DNA from: Coccinella septempunctata
Lineage: Eukaryota; Arthropoda; Insecta; Coleoptera; Coccinellidae
DNA length: 64,000 nt
Direction: 5' to 3'
NCBI RefSeq assembly: GCF_907165205.1
Contig: NC_058190.1
Coordinates: forward strand, 11,292,001-11,356,000
Positions 1 to 11,280 of this stretch are shown one piece after another. Position 1 is the first letter of the stretch; the number at the start of each line of letters is the position of its first letter. The position numbers and the translations under genes were made by a program. The notes below the pieces were generated by a model. It saw nothing but the letters and a program-made list of their open reading frames with translations, was not told where the DNA came from and made no database searches.

Positions 1-2580
1 TTCGGTAGAATTACTATTTCACTTGATGGTCTCCATTTGATTTCTGATTGATTTGGAAATATATGGCTACATTATGAAAAAAAAAAACCGCTTTAATTTT
101 GGAAAAGTATCCCTTCAACGTTTATTATTCCTGAATATTCGATCTATTTGAATACACTAGGTCCAAATTACAAAATTACACCAATCTTTATTACTTATCT
201 CGAGGAGGTATTTGATAATAATAAGGGTGCGTTTTAAAAATAGTTTTTATTTCAAATGCTATTTTATTAATTTTTCCTAACGAGATTGCATCCGGTAAAA
301 AAAATCTACACCAGTACGGACATTTCGCTTCAATTAAACCATTGTCATTCATCAATCCATCCCGAGAAACCGCAAGAAATTGATACGAGGCAGGAATTAG
401 GTACCAAACCCTAAAAAATGCACTTCGTATTATATTAGTAGCTGCTTCATAGGCTTGGACCGCACGTTTTTCTAGATCTATTCCATGTTTAACAGCTACA
501 GTCGGATATTGAATTCCTGTTTATTAAAAGAAATAAAAAATTATATTCTTTCCAATCTCCTACAAATATTCTAGGGATTGTCATTGAAATATTTATTACA
601 TTGCTCTTCGAAATTAATCGTAGAGGGAAGGCCTTCTTTCTGTGGCTTTACCTGCACAAAATTTACAAAAAACATCTCCGCTAAATGTTGCTTCAAGATC
701 TCCATCTATCGGCTCTATCGCACTTAGCATATAATTTATATTATTAATATCAGACCCACTAAGTTTCGAACTCAAGCATTCCGTCTTTACAATAAATGCA
801 GAGATCCGACGATTATTTATTAGGCTGAACCTATTAAGAATTCTTAAGTGCCCTATTCAAGAACGTTTCCAGACAGTTATTATGCATCATTTTTTCTTCC
901 TTCTTCCAAACCTCATGTGAAGCAAGACCATCATCTTTTTTTTATTCTAAGTTTTACTGCACTTGGATTTAGTAATATTTTCGGAGCATTCTTTATAAAC
1001 AAAAATCACATATTTACTTGCATTTTACCGTCTATACGACCACGCAATACTCTCTTTGCTAAGATATATTTCAAAATACCAAACCATCTCTCAACAGGAG
1101 CGTTGCTCAATCTCTCCTTGTTTTTCAACAATATTCCACTCCAGAGGGGAGGAAGGGTATATAATGTTTAAAAAAACACAGAAAGAACTCACAATTTTTA
1201 TATTCGTTCTCGCTAAAATTACCTGGATCGGAGTTCAATGACAAAGGTTTTAGAATTTCTCTCAAATACTGACATAATAATGTCGAATCAAAATTGTCAC
1301 TCTCACTTGTATTCAATTTTAAATTAACTTCAATCTGAATATCATCTATTAAAGGACCTGAATAACTCGATATATCAAATAACTTTCTGAAGTCCTCTTT
1401 GAACGTTGAAATTTTAGTATCCGAATTCGTTACAATATATAAATATTTGATCCAAGAACAAAAAATTTCCTTATCATTAATATTATATGCCGTGGCAACA
1501 ATTTCTTTTACAAGTCGACTTACGTTATGTAATCAATAATTTATAATCAATATCTCGAGCCATTAATTTAAAAAGGTGCACCTCTATTTAGCAGAGGTGC
1601 AGTTCTATTTTAATTAAATTAAATAATTCGTTGCTTGACAATATACGAAAAGTCACATCCAAATAATCTTTCAATTCTAGAGAATTCAATGCTATCGATG
1701 CAGCATTCAACAATGCTGCCGTCAATTTCTTGTGAGAAGCACAAAAATCCCTGAATTTTAGGAGTCCCGCACCTATGCTGCCCCCATCATATTGAGAGGA
1801 AATCATTTCCACAGCTGGACATATTCTACCAGAGTTTTCTAAATTAAAGTTTCTTAAGTATAAAACTTTACCCTTTCCATCAAATCAATTACATCATTTA
1901 CATGTCTTTCATTTTTTGCCAAGGCTTCTGATAAAACTTTTCTATAGGCTGCGTCAAATTTTACAGTTTTTTTTTCGCAGAGTATCTATCTAAATTTATT
2001 ATGTCAATCTGACATTGTTCTGAAGCCTTTACATTTCTTTCTTCAACGATTTTCTTTCAATTCCTCTCATTCTGTCGCTTTATTATTCAAATGGCTGAAA
2101 TTAATATATATCCGAGTCCATTACCTCGGCCATATAATCTGTTGTGTTTAAAAGAGGAAGTACACATTTTTTAAAGAAAGTTTGACACAAGAAGCATATA
2201 TTTTGAAATGCATAATTAGATATCTTCACATATCGATAAGTTTTATAATTCAAATTACAGGTATTTTTGACAATTGTTTCATTGATTGAATATACATACT
2301 TTTCCGAAATGAATTTTCCATCTTTACAGCTATTAAAAATAAACCTTCCCTAACGAGGCAATTTTTATATGGAGTACATTTGTTTTCATCAGTTTTTTAT
2401 TTTTTTGTTCCTTTTGGCAACATTTCTTAATTTTTTTGACGGATTGATGAACATATAACGAATCGGGCGAGCACGTGAAAAAATCAGAACTTATTTCTTT
2501 TCTTGTTCTATAGGAGATATCCGATATATCTTTCGTGCAATCTTGCATTTGAAAAGAACTCACTATTAATATTTCTGAAG
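1..2580 (-). pseudogene. YqaJ/Ulp1-family transposon, degenerate copy A
   Basis: This is a broken minus-strand coding region, closely similar to 11281-14120 and more distantly to 24560-27190. Reading 5' to 3' it holds an N-terminal piece (2563-2333), a transposase-like middle (1812-1588, 1316-1060), a cysteine-bearing linker (about 800-620) and a YqaJ-type exonuclease remnant. In the remnant the E-x-K signature reads IEAKCPYW near 311-348. YqaJ is the lambda-exonuclease-like PD-(D/E)XK fold. Frame is lost many times, so no protein can be made. The copy runs off the left edge, where the Ulp1 protease part would be expected by comparison with the copy at 10730-14120. The YqaJ assignment is from motifs; the name of the transposase type is not known to me. 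Confidence 0.65.
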
Positions 2581-2926
2581 AAACTGGCGTTTGTAACTAA
2601 TACCTTAAAACTGGGAGGTGATGAACTTTCATAAAGAGTTTATGATCTTGAAGATAAGTACTAACATACCCAGCCATTAAGTTGGAAAACCTCCATCAAC
2701 ACTCTTTCAGCACTCAGGAATTTGATGCTATTTGATAATGTAGGTATTCAACATTGTGAAGCTGAAATTAGTCACGACTTTTTGAAAAGCAGGCCATTTC
2801 GCTTGAAGTGAACGAAAAAATGGATCTTCATTTAAGGAACCAGGCTCCTCTAATCAACTAACATTATTTGAACATGCCACCATCCTCACAACAGTTCAAA
2901 GTCTTTTGGATTTTAATTACCCCAGC
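2581..2926 (-). pseudogene. YqaJ/Ulp1-family copy D, right-interrupted piece
   Basis: This piece matches about 26560-26710 of the copy at 24560-27190 at nucleotide level, including the stretch around CTGAA and the CGACTTTTT block. It continues at 6089 after a hAT-like insertion. It holds only the N-terminal part of the family's reading frame, and no open frame survives. Confidence 0.55.
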
Positions 2927-3093
2927 CAGTGGCGGATTTACATATTTGCCGCCAGAAGGCTATTAAAATTTTGCCGCCCTTACCACAATTATTTAGTTCA
3001 AAATATTGGGGAAAATTTTGTGTCAGTGAATATGTAACATTGAGATTTGTACACCGTTTTACTAATAACTACTCATAATTATTGTGACCTAGG

Positions 3094-4567
3094 CATAGAC
3101 CTAATAAAACATGGACAGGCCTTCACGTGGTTTTCCCGGTCACCGCATCGAGGAATACTTACGAGAGAGAGGGGGGTGGTAGAAAAGAGAGATAACAGCA
3201 GTCCCTGGTAGTAAACGTCAAGCTGGTAGCTGGTAGAGAATAAATCAACGTTGCCGCTTCAACCAAGTTATCGAGTAAACTCGGGAATTCTACCAGTCCG
3301 CTGATCCTCCATGTTGCATTTTTGGGTGGTTGTCGGTAGATTTATAGATTTTCTATTAATTTGTAGCAATTTTTGTACTGAAATCAACTACGAAAATGTT
3401 ATCAAATCAACTATATTTTTCTCGTATTGAAACTATCAAGTGCTGATAAAATAATAGTTTCAGAGATTGCGAGTGAAAACCCTAAAAAGTTTATCAAAAA
3501 AAAAATACTGACTGAATTTTTTTTTAATATTTTTATTAATGTAGAAAAACTTGAGAGTTATATAAAACAACAATATTATCTCATTCGCCAGGGTCTGATT
3601 TTATATACACTGAAATTACTCGTGATTTGGGAAGATAAAAGGACCCCTGCTTTGGTTTCTGGCTACACAGAGAAAAATTAATCGTTGAAGTGAATTTTTT
3701 TAAGCATCTCACCCTCCATGAGCAAAAACATGTGTGGTATAGAGAAAAGGGCAATAATTTTAAGTACATTTATTGATACTTTCACAAATAATATAAAATT
3801 TCCTGCTGGGGAAATATTTATATGATGATTAATCATTCACAATTTTTTTTCCAATTATTTTGATAGGTTCTTCATCAGGTGATTTAGTTGCTCTTCTCTG
3901 GCACTCCTGGCAGTAATATTTTACTGCTCCTGTTTCTTTATCGTGTGGCTTTACAGTGTTAGATTTCTGTGACACTGATTAACAGAAAATATTGAGTTTT
4001 GAGTTTGCCGATGTCACAGGGCTTACTGAATATCAACATGATTCACATCTCTTCTCTTTCTAATATTAAATCCAGATTGGAGTTTAGTATTTTCTTCGGA
4101 CATGCCTTGAAATAGAATGTGATGGTAGATATGTAACTACTTCGTTTAGAACAACATTATTTATAATATTCAATAATATATACCTACTATCTCGAAATTC
4201 AAGTCACCTCTACAAATTCTTGCTGTGGCCTTATGAAATATAGGAAGTAGATTAGGTATATTCCTTGTGATTGTTTGTGAATTATGTCTTATATGTACAT
4301 GAAATAACAAAGAAACTCTTTTATTGGTCAATTTTTTCCAAAAATAAATCTCTTCCGCTTTATTAGCATGTAGCAGTCGATTCTAAAAACCTAGTTTTCT
4401 GCTAAATTGCTTGTGAGGAGAATGAAATATCGATTGAAAACACAGTAGCTGAACAGTAAACAATAAACATATGATTTTGACGTTTTCTACCATATGTCCA
4501 TCTCTTTCTAACGTACTACTCGTGACCTCTCTCTCTCAGGGCCTGTCCATATTTTATAAGGTCTATG
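3094..4567. mobile_element. Nested TIR element, 1474 bp, inside the hAT
   Basis: The inverted ends begin CATAGACCT, then A/T-rich, then ATGGACAGGCC on both sides. The flanks are an exact 8-bp duplication, GACCTAGG (3086-3093 and 4568-4575). The 8-bp duplication suggests another hAT-type element. The interior has only short chance frames (3427-3681 is A-rich and unconvincing), so it is non-autonomous. It inserted after the surrounding hAT. Confidence 0.85.
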
Positions 4568-5223
4568 GACCTAGGGAATCGATGTGTCAGTTCCCGAGTT
4601 CCCAGATCAATTTTACAATGCAACGATTAAGATGAGATTTCACAAGACATAGAATGTTTATTTCTGAATAAAATAAAATTTAGTCATTGACTTCTAGAGA
4701 GGCGAAGTAATGAATATATTAATTGATATTAGTCACACACATATACATTCAGTAAACGTAATTAAATCACTTTTATTGGGCACACAGTTTGAAATAGAAT
4801 AGATTTATTCTATATCAAATGAAAAGAAGAAATTTATTATCATTAAGTATGGCACACCATCATGGTAACTGGTCCAACAGTTTCAAAAATTAAGGGGTGA
4901 TTCTTCGTCAGAAATTAGGCTGGACCTTTAATGTAAAATTTTCTTCTCTGAGTCCCAGTGCTTAGTTACAGCCCGAAAAGCAGTTTTTAATTTTTTCTTG
5001 AGAATCGAAAAACTGACAAGAATGAAATCAGGCAGATTTTATGCGGGGTAGAAATTTTTGGTGCTGTTCCTCTATGAATGAAAGTGCTAGAAAAACCCAC
5101 TCCTAAACATTGTTCCGCTTTTTTTTTTTCATGTCCATATTTCACAATGAAAGATTGATTTTGGATAGCTTGATCTTTTCTTCACAAATAAGTTCTCTTC
5201 TAGTTTCTTCTGAAAATTCAGGG

Positions 5224-5580
5224 TTTTTCAGTTATTAGCCAAAAATGAAATTTTGACGATTTCAAAAAGTTCTCCTAACTTTTTTGTCATTGAAGTTACA
5301 GATTTGAAACTTGAACCTTCTACATGCACTCTTATATGTAGAATGCACCAAAAATTTCTTTTCATTTCGAAATATTAGGCGAACTTTCGTTTTTTCAAAA
5401 GCAAACTTTCATTGAATTTATTATTTTCGAATTGAAAAGAAAGATTCTGTCAGTAGGATCTACGTATAAAAGTGACTTAGAACTTTCAGATCTGTAACTT
5501 CAAACACAAAAAAGTTATGAGAACTTTTCGAAATCGTCAAAATCCCAATTTTTGTTTATAACTCAAAATTTAGAAATGAT
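5224..5580. repeat. Imperfect inverted repeat, arms about 95 bp
   Basis: The left arm (about 5224-5320) and right arm (about 5480-5580) pair over the blocks TTTTGACGATTTC, AAAAGTTCTC and GAAGTTACAGAT with a few mismatches. It lies within the 2927-6080 element and is probably a fold-back part of it. Confidence 0.6.
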
Positions 5581-6088
5581 AGGCCAGTTCTGTTTTCAGA
5601 TTTAAATTAGTCATGAAAAAAGAGCTCGAGAATGTGTTATCCGTTTTCTTTTAGTTGCTATAGTTGTCGAGATCCCCTCAGTAGACAACGAATTTTGCCC
5701 ATCCTGTACATAGAGCCATAGATACGAACTTCTGGACAAACATTTCTTGAATTGTGTTTTTGTTTGAACCGAAGAAACACATCCCAACGATTCAGAATCT
5801 GGTTTCACCAAAATTTTTCAACCTCACGAAGTTTCAGTATAGAGTCCCATGCGGCCGAAATAAGAGGGAAACAGGAAAATAGTAATGATTCACTACTTGT
5901 TCAGTTTTTTTTTTATATTTAGGGAAAATCAGATGTAGATAGATATTAAAATATTTTTGAAATACAAGTATTTCAGTTTCTATAATTAGTACAAACAAAA
6001 TTGTCCCCAAATTTGCCGCCCCCTGAAATCTGCCGCCCTAGGCTGCAGCCTACTCAGCCTCTATGGTAAATCCGCCACTGACCCCAGC

Positions 6089-6480
6089 ATAATAATGCAC
6101 CCTTTTACTTGTACTGTGGGGGGGGAGGCGAATTATAATTGCAGTTTAATCTAGATGTAAAGGCTGATGCATTACTAAATGCTTATAATTCCAATTTCTC
6201 TATCAGTAAATATGAACTCGTATACACTTTGGAGATGTTTTGGATGCCCATTACGCATTTTTATCACATCAATTGCATCTTTTGCTAGGGCTCCAGAATG
6301 CACTTTTATATTTCACTTTATTGAATTTCACAACACCTAAATTTTTGTTTCGCACTCCTCATCTGAAGTAACGATGTCGTTTTTTCATTGCCCCTAAATC
6401 TTTCACATTCAACATTTCTTTTTTAACAGTTTTCTGATCTAAAAATCCAATAGGGGAGTGATGTTCAGTACAAATTTTTC
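6089..6480 (-). pseudogene. YqaJ/Ulp1-family copy D, remaining piece
   Basis: This continues the copy interrupted at 2926. It matches about 26720-26960, for example the blocks CATTACGCATTTTTATCACATC against CATTATGCATTTCCATCACATC. It is an eroded N-terminal coding region on the minus strand with no open frame. Confidence 0.5.
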
Positions 6481-8027
6481 ACCTAGAGGGTAGATTTAAT
6501 ATGCATTTATTTTGAATGACTCAGATCTCGTCCTGAAGTTTTTATTTCATATTTTTCTTTTATAATTTACAATTGGTATGTAATAATCTCGAGAATAATC
6601 TTCTCATTCACTAAGTAGATATACTTCTGCGACGCAAAATATTCATTTTTATGTATCGATAATTCATTTTCATTTGTTGAAAAAATCCCGCCTTAAATTT
6701 TCTGTTTTTGTGACGTTCGTTCCTTCTTACTTAAAGACACATTCTTTCAATGGCTCCTATTATATCCCTGCTTTTCTCCTACAACCATCTGGCTGAGTTT
6801 CTCTTGGTAGAATTATATTTTCTTTATTGGAAACGTCTTTTCCAGTGACCTCCACCTGTTCATCTACTTGAAGTAGGAGCGAGCATTTTTTGTGTCCTAA
6901 GTTTTGAGCCATTTCATCGGCGTATTCCAAATCACGCCGTCAACTGCCTGTCTGTTGTCTATGTCAGGAGTACCCTGATATGTTTCCCTGTCAATCTGCT
7001 TCCATTATCAGGCACTGCTAAATTTACAGCCGAAGCAAGTCTTTCCGAAGAAACTGATGAGGCACGACAAGTTAAATATTTCAGGGAAATTTTGGAAATC
7101 ACTGAAGCGAAATGCTGGCATTTCACCCAGAATTTTATTGGATTAGACTTTCATTCCAGTAATGGTGGTCCAGATATTGTTTCAGCTCATTGGGGACGGA
7201 GCCAGAATCTGGAACCTCTTGTGTTGCAGTAGGGTTAATAGTTTTTCATGCCTGCTCCAGATTGACAATTCATGGCTCTGTTCGGCATTTACTTTAAGAG
7301 CGTTGCTATTCGAAGAGCCCTGACATCTACGCCTATGCTCTGATCGAACTTCGTTACTTATTTTTGTAAAAGCATTCGAAACAGCTATTGGAGAGGTGAG
7401 AGAGAGAAAACGTTTTAACCTGGGATTCAAAATAGTGGCTATTGAAAGAAAACTATTCTTTTCTGACGGAGCAAGCTTAGTCAGCCGCTTTTACAGTCAT
7501 CAACAGTGGTTGAAGCTTGGTCTGTTACTCGTTAATAATTTATTTTATAATGTACGCTTTTTCATCTGGTCTAGGGTATGATTCTCTTTCAGACAAAATT
7601 AAACCTATATTTCCCTTCTTCTTAATGATGTTGTTAATAAAACTCGAACTCTATTTACAAGTTTATTCACAAATATACACGTTGGGATCACAGAGATAAA
7701 TGTCTCTGATCGGATTATGGGAATGCTGGCATTCGAAGTTCGGTTGAAAGATCGGCGCGTCGGCTGAATGTCAAACTGCCTGTGGGGGATTATTCGAATA
7801 AACATCGTTTATTCGATTTTTGGCGCTGATCGATTCAATTGGGATCGTTCATTTGACGATAGATTTTTTATTCTTATTGAACGAAGAGGTACAGAGTTGG
7901 AGAATAATGTATAAGAAATAAAAATGTAGATATGTTTTAGAAAATAATATATTATTATTCTTTAATAAAACAATATCAATTAATATATACATAATTTTTC
8001 ACAAAAACATCGAAATTTATTTTTATT
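6481..8027. other. No gene recognised
   Basis: The sequence is AT-rich with only short frames (7182-7430 minus, 7396-7581 plus) that match nothing I know. The left end of the neighbouring hAT (8028-9848) must lie in or near this stretch, but I could not identify its inverted repeat. Confidence 0.4.
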
Positions 8028-9848
8028 TTAAGAATTCGAATTTAAAAATATAATTTTATCCAAATTCTTTGGCGATAGTCTGTTTCTTCGCAGATTAGTA
8101 ATTTGGCCAGTATTAGAAAACACTCTTTCTGAAGGAACGGATGTCCCAGGAACCGATAGATATTTCATGGCCAATTCATTGAGTTTTGGTAGAACCGACT
8201 TATGCTTCGACCAGAATTCAGAGGATTCATTTCTCTCTCCAGAAGAGGAAAGTCCAAATATTGTCTCGTTGTATAGCCATACTTGCTGTGATTGTTGTTG
8301 TCTTTTTTTCTGAAGCGATCCAAGAAAGTCCATATTTTGATTTTATTTTGTGGTGGCTCTTGTTCAGGTGACTCATTCCGTAAGGTGCTTTGCGTGGGTG
8401 CAAGAGGATGCTGAAGAGCGAAAATTTGTTTCGCTTCATCTGTTACCCACACTTCTGCTCCCTTCGCATTACCTCTATTCCGAAAGCTAATTTCTTGAAT
8501 CGCGGGTCAAGAAATGTAGCTTTCGAATATGGTCTCGAGCAGCTTTGTTTTAATTGTTTTTCCTGCATCGGTGCATGGGTTGAGCATCCTTAGAGAATAT
8601 TGAAATCCTCGGACCAGGGGTATTATGAGGGAAACAGTTGGGTAGGTTTTACTCGATATAATCGTTGTCAATATTTCGAGACTTTCCTTCAATATATTCC
8701 ATTCTTCCGAATCAGGAAATATTAATGGTGCCGACTCGTTAGCTACCACAACACATAGAGGATCTGTTATTTGGTACAGCCTTTCCAACATTAGGTTACA
8801 AGAATTCCATCTGGTTGCAACATCCTGTTCCACTTTTAAGAGAGGAAGTCCCATTTGCTGTTGAACCGACGTCAATGTTTCACTTGCTAAACTGCTGTGT
8901 TTGAAGTGACCCGCAATAGTTGTACATTTTTTCAAAATCTGCCCTAATCTCTCATTGCTATTTATAGCCTCGGTTACACTAAGATTTAATGTGTGGGCGA
9001 CGCAAGGTAAATGGTATAATTTTAAGTGTTCATTTACCGCATTCTTAAAATTTGCACCGTTGTCAGAAAGTATTGACACCACCTTACGGTCAATTTCCCA
9101 CTCACTCATTGTACTTTTTAAGAAGGATGCTATGTTTGTACCTGTGTGAGATCCTGGTATTCTCTGGTAACTAGAACACGTGCCACTAATTCTGTCTCAT
9201 AAATGAAATGTGAAGTCCCATAATGTAGGATTTCGCACTGTCTGAAGTCCAAATGTCTGTTGTTAACGACACATATTTTACACTACTCAGCATATTCCTT
9301 AAACATGAAACTGCTTTTTCATAGGTAACAAACTATATAAGTCAATTTCTTTCTGCTAGGAGGTTTATACATAGGGCACAGTTCATTAGAATATTCAAGG
9401 AATAAGGAATCCTTCATTCTCTTCAAGTGAAAGAGGCTGATATAATCTTTCGTTATCATATTCAAAAGTTTTCTGTCAATTTCGGCAATTTTTGTTTTCG
9501 AAAGTTGATTTGAACTTCTTACAGCGGTAAGTTTCAGTTGCCTCGGTTTTTTTTTGGGAATTTGAATTTGTTCCGTTCTTCCTTGGAAAGGACCTGGTAT
9601 TGCATCCAAATTCGAAGGAGCTGCCTGTGACGTAGATGGATTTGCAAAATCTTCAGCGATTTCAGTTTCTGCCTCAGGGCGGGTTTTATCTTCTTCATCT
9701 TCTTTTATATGAAGTGGATGAGATGCTGTTTCAAATTAGTTGTGCCTCCAAAATACTTCAAGCTTTTTTGCAAAAATTGCAGGAAGCACTCTGGTTGTCC
9801 ATCTTGGTAAAATACTTCCAAACCAGATTTTTTCGCTCCGGGTGCCAT
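8028..9848 (-). pseudogene. hAT transposase (BED zinc finger type), disrupted
   Basis: This looks like a nearly full-length hAT transposase in pieces. A BED-like zinc finger starts at the ATG at 9848. It is followed by a conserved region with the PSRKK motif (9609-9319), a degraded stretch with TTDIWTS (the first catalytic Asp context, about 9260), and a long open piece (9109-8507) with ILSDNGANFKNAV. Last comes the C-terminal dimerisation domain (8452-8028) with the SVPSERVFSNTG signature that ends hAT proteins. Stops and frame changes lie between the pieces. In hAT elements this enzyme cuts and rejoins the transposon in the nucleus. I did not find the inverted repeats. Confidence 0.85.
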
Positions 9849-10061
9849 GATTATCGACTATCGAGCCTGTTAAAATGTTATCAAATTTCGAGTTTAAAGA
9901 TCGACTCCAGAAATGAATTTTTCTAATTGAAGATGTATTTTTATAGATCGTAACTAAGGAATGCTTTCAATGTTTTTTATACAGAAAATATATTTACAAT
10001 TCACACTTACCCCAATAAGTCTCATAATCGAATTTGAATTCCCTGCATTTTTAAAACTTCA

Positions 10062-10720
10062 TTAAAAAGTAGGTCCAGCTTTTGAAGAAACCCTTTCACA
10101 TGGCACAGAAGTAGGTGGCACACATAATCGGTGCTTCATTAAAATATATAAATTTGGGTATAATAATTTACGCTGGTGCCACCATTGGAGAGGATCATCA
10201 GTTCTCTTGATTAGTGGATCATTCAAATACTTATCAATTTCAATTATACTGGCTGCGGTGGGGTTTCGGATTACATCCTTCTTCACTTCCTGATCAAATT
10301 CTGCCCAGAAGTTCAAACTTTCTGCATTGTTTGATGCATTGGGTAGCTGCTTTGATATTACTGGTAATGATAAATTATCCTCAGCAACAATCAATGCTTG
10401 CAATTTCGATTATATGGATCTGAGGCACTGTTCATACCTATCCCTACTAAAGAATCCATGTTTTTTTCAATCTGGAATCCAATAGAGCAGCACCTGTCAC
10501 CAGAGGATTATTCTCTATATCACCGAACCTGTGGATCAACTGATCACGAAGAATATAGAGGAACCTCAAATATTTATCAGGACCATTCGTCTGAATCGCT
10601 CTCTCCACATGGTTTTTATAATAATGAAAAAGATAACGCCTTAAGAGGAAGGCACTGAACAATAAGATCGAGTAACGTCAATTCCAAACGTTTTCCATCG
10701 GAGAAAATAGCCATGTTGCC
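10062..10720 (-). pseudogene. hAT transposase 3' fragment
   Basis: This is the second half of a different hAT transposase. The part at 10662-10447 has the RFGDIE...ALLDSRLKK block that normally reads LDPRFK. The part at 10403-10062 has the WWHQRKLLYPNL block and the dimerisation motif PPTSVPCERVSSKAG. Frames change between the two and near 10070. The BED finger and catalytic N-terminal half are missing, and the fragment abuts the Ulp1 domain at 10730. Confidence 0.8.
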
Positions 10721-10729
10721 CTGACGAGG

Positions 10730-11150
10730 TCAAACGAGACAGAAAGCATGGTCAGCATTCTGCTTTTCTTCGATGGAATGAATAATGACATCTTTCAAAT
10801 TTACTCTATAATTTTTAAAATTGATATTTCTATTCAAACGTTCTCCACTGACTAATTTATCAAAATAATATAGGACATAAACTCCGCAATTAGAGCCGTC
10901 GTCTTGTTTATCATGTTGCTTCAGTTCGATTGATTCATTAACATCTGTACAAACATTTGTTTTATAAAATTCTACATATTTTAAAAAATTACCTAGATAC
11001 AATAAAGATTCTCTTCCTGTGCTGCCGTATGGCAGCCAAACAAAAATGGACCGATCTATTTTATCCGAGTAATTTTGAAGTATGGGGAATTTTGAAATAT
11101 CATCTTGAATTCTACATTCGAAAGTGAAGGGTGGTTTGCACCGAAACCAC
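10730..11150 (-). pseudogene. Ulp1/C48-type protease domain of copy B
   Basis: The frame at 11002-10730 carries KQDDGSNCGVYVLYYFDKL, the classic end of the Ulp1/SENP cysteine protease fold: the oxyanion Gln followed by the catalytic Cys in a NCG(V/F) context. The upstream part (about 11150-11003) is coding-like and continues the domain, with broken frame. It lies just downstream, on the same strand, of the YqaJ region of copy B and is closely related to 14828-15061. I infer that it is the C-terminal domain of the same transposon protein. Ulp1-type proteases occur in several eukaryotic DNA transposons. Confidence 0.75.
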
Positions 11151-11280
11151 CATATGATACAAATATTCTTTTACTTATAGTAAAGTTGGAAAAACTTGAA
11201 ACTCATTTTCATTCTTATTGAATATATTCAAACAAATATCTATTATGAAATTAGATTACCCTAACCCTAACCGATAATAT

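Larger units (their letters stand above)
2927..6080. mobile_element. hAT-like non-autonomous element, 3154 bp
   Basis: The ends form terminal inverted repeats that begin CAGTGGCGGATTTAC on each side. The element is flanked by a perfect 8-bp target duplication, ACCCCAGC (2919-2926 and 6081-6088). The related copy at 26710-26730 carries the site uninterrupted, with a single ACCCCAGC, which confirms the boundaries. An 8-bp duplication and CAGTGGCG ends are typical of hAT. I see no transposase inside, so it is probably moved in trans. It contains a second element (3094-4567) and a long internal inverted repeat near 5224-5580. Confidence 0.88.

Noticed and set aside
7182..7581. Overlapping frames on both strands near 7.2-7.6 kb
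   Set aside because: No recognisable motif, no splice context and typical chance length for this base composition.
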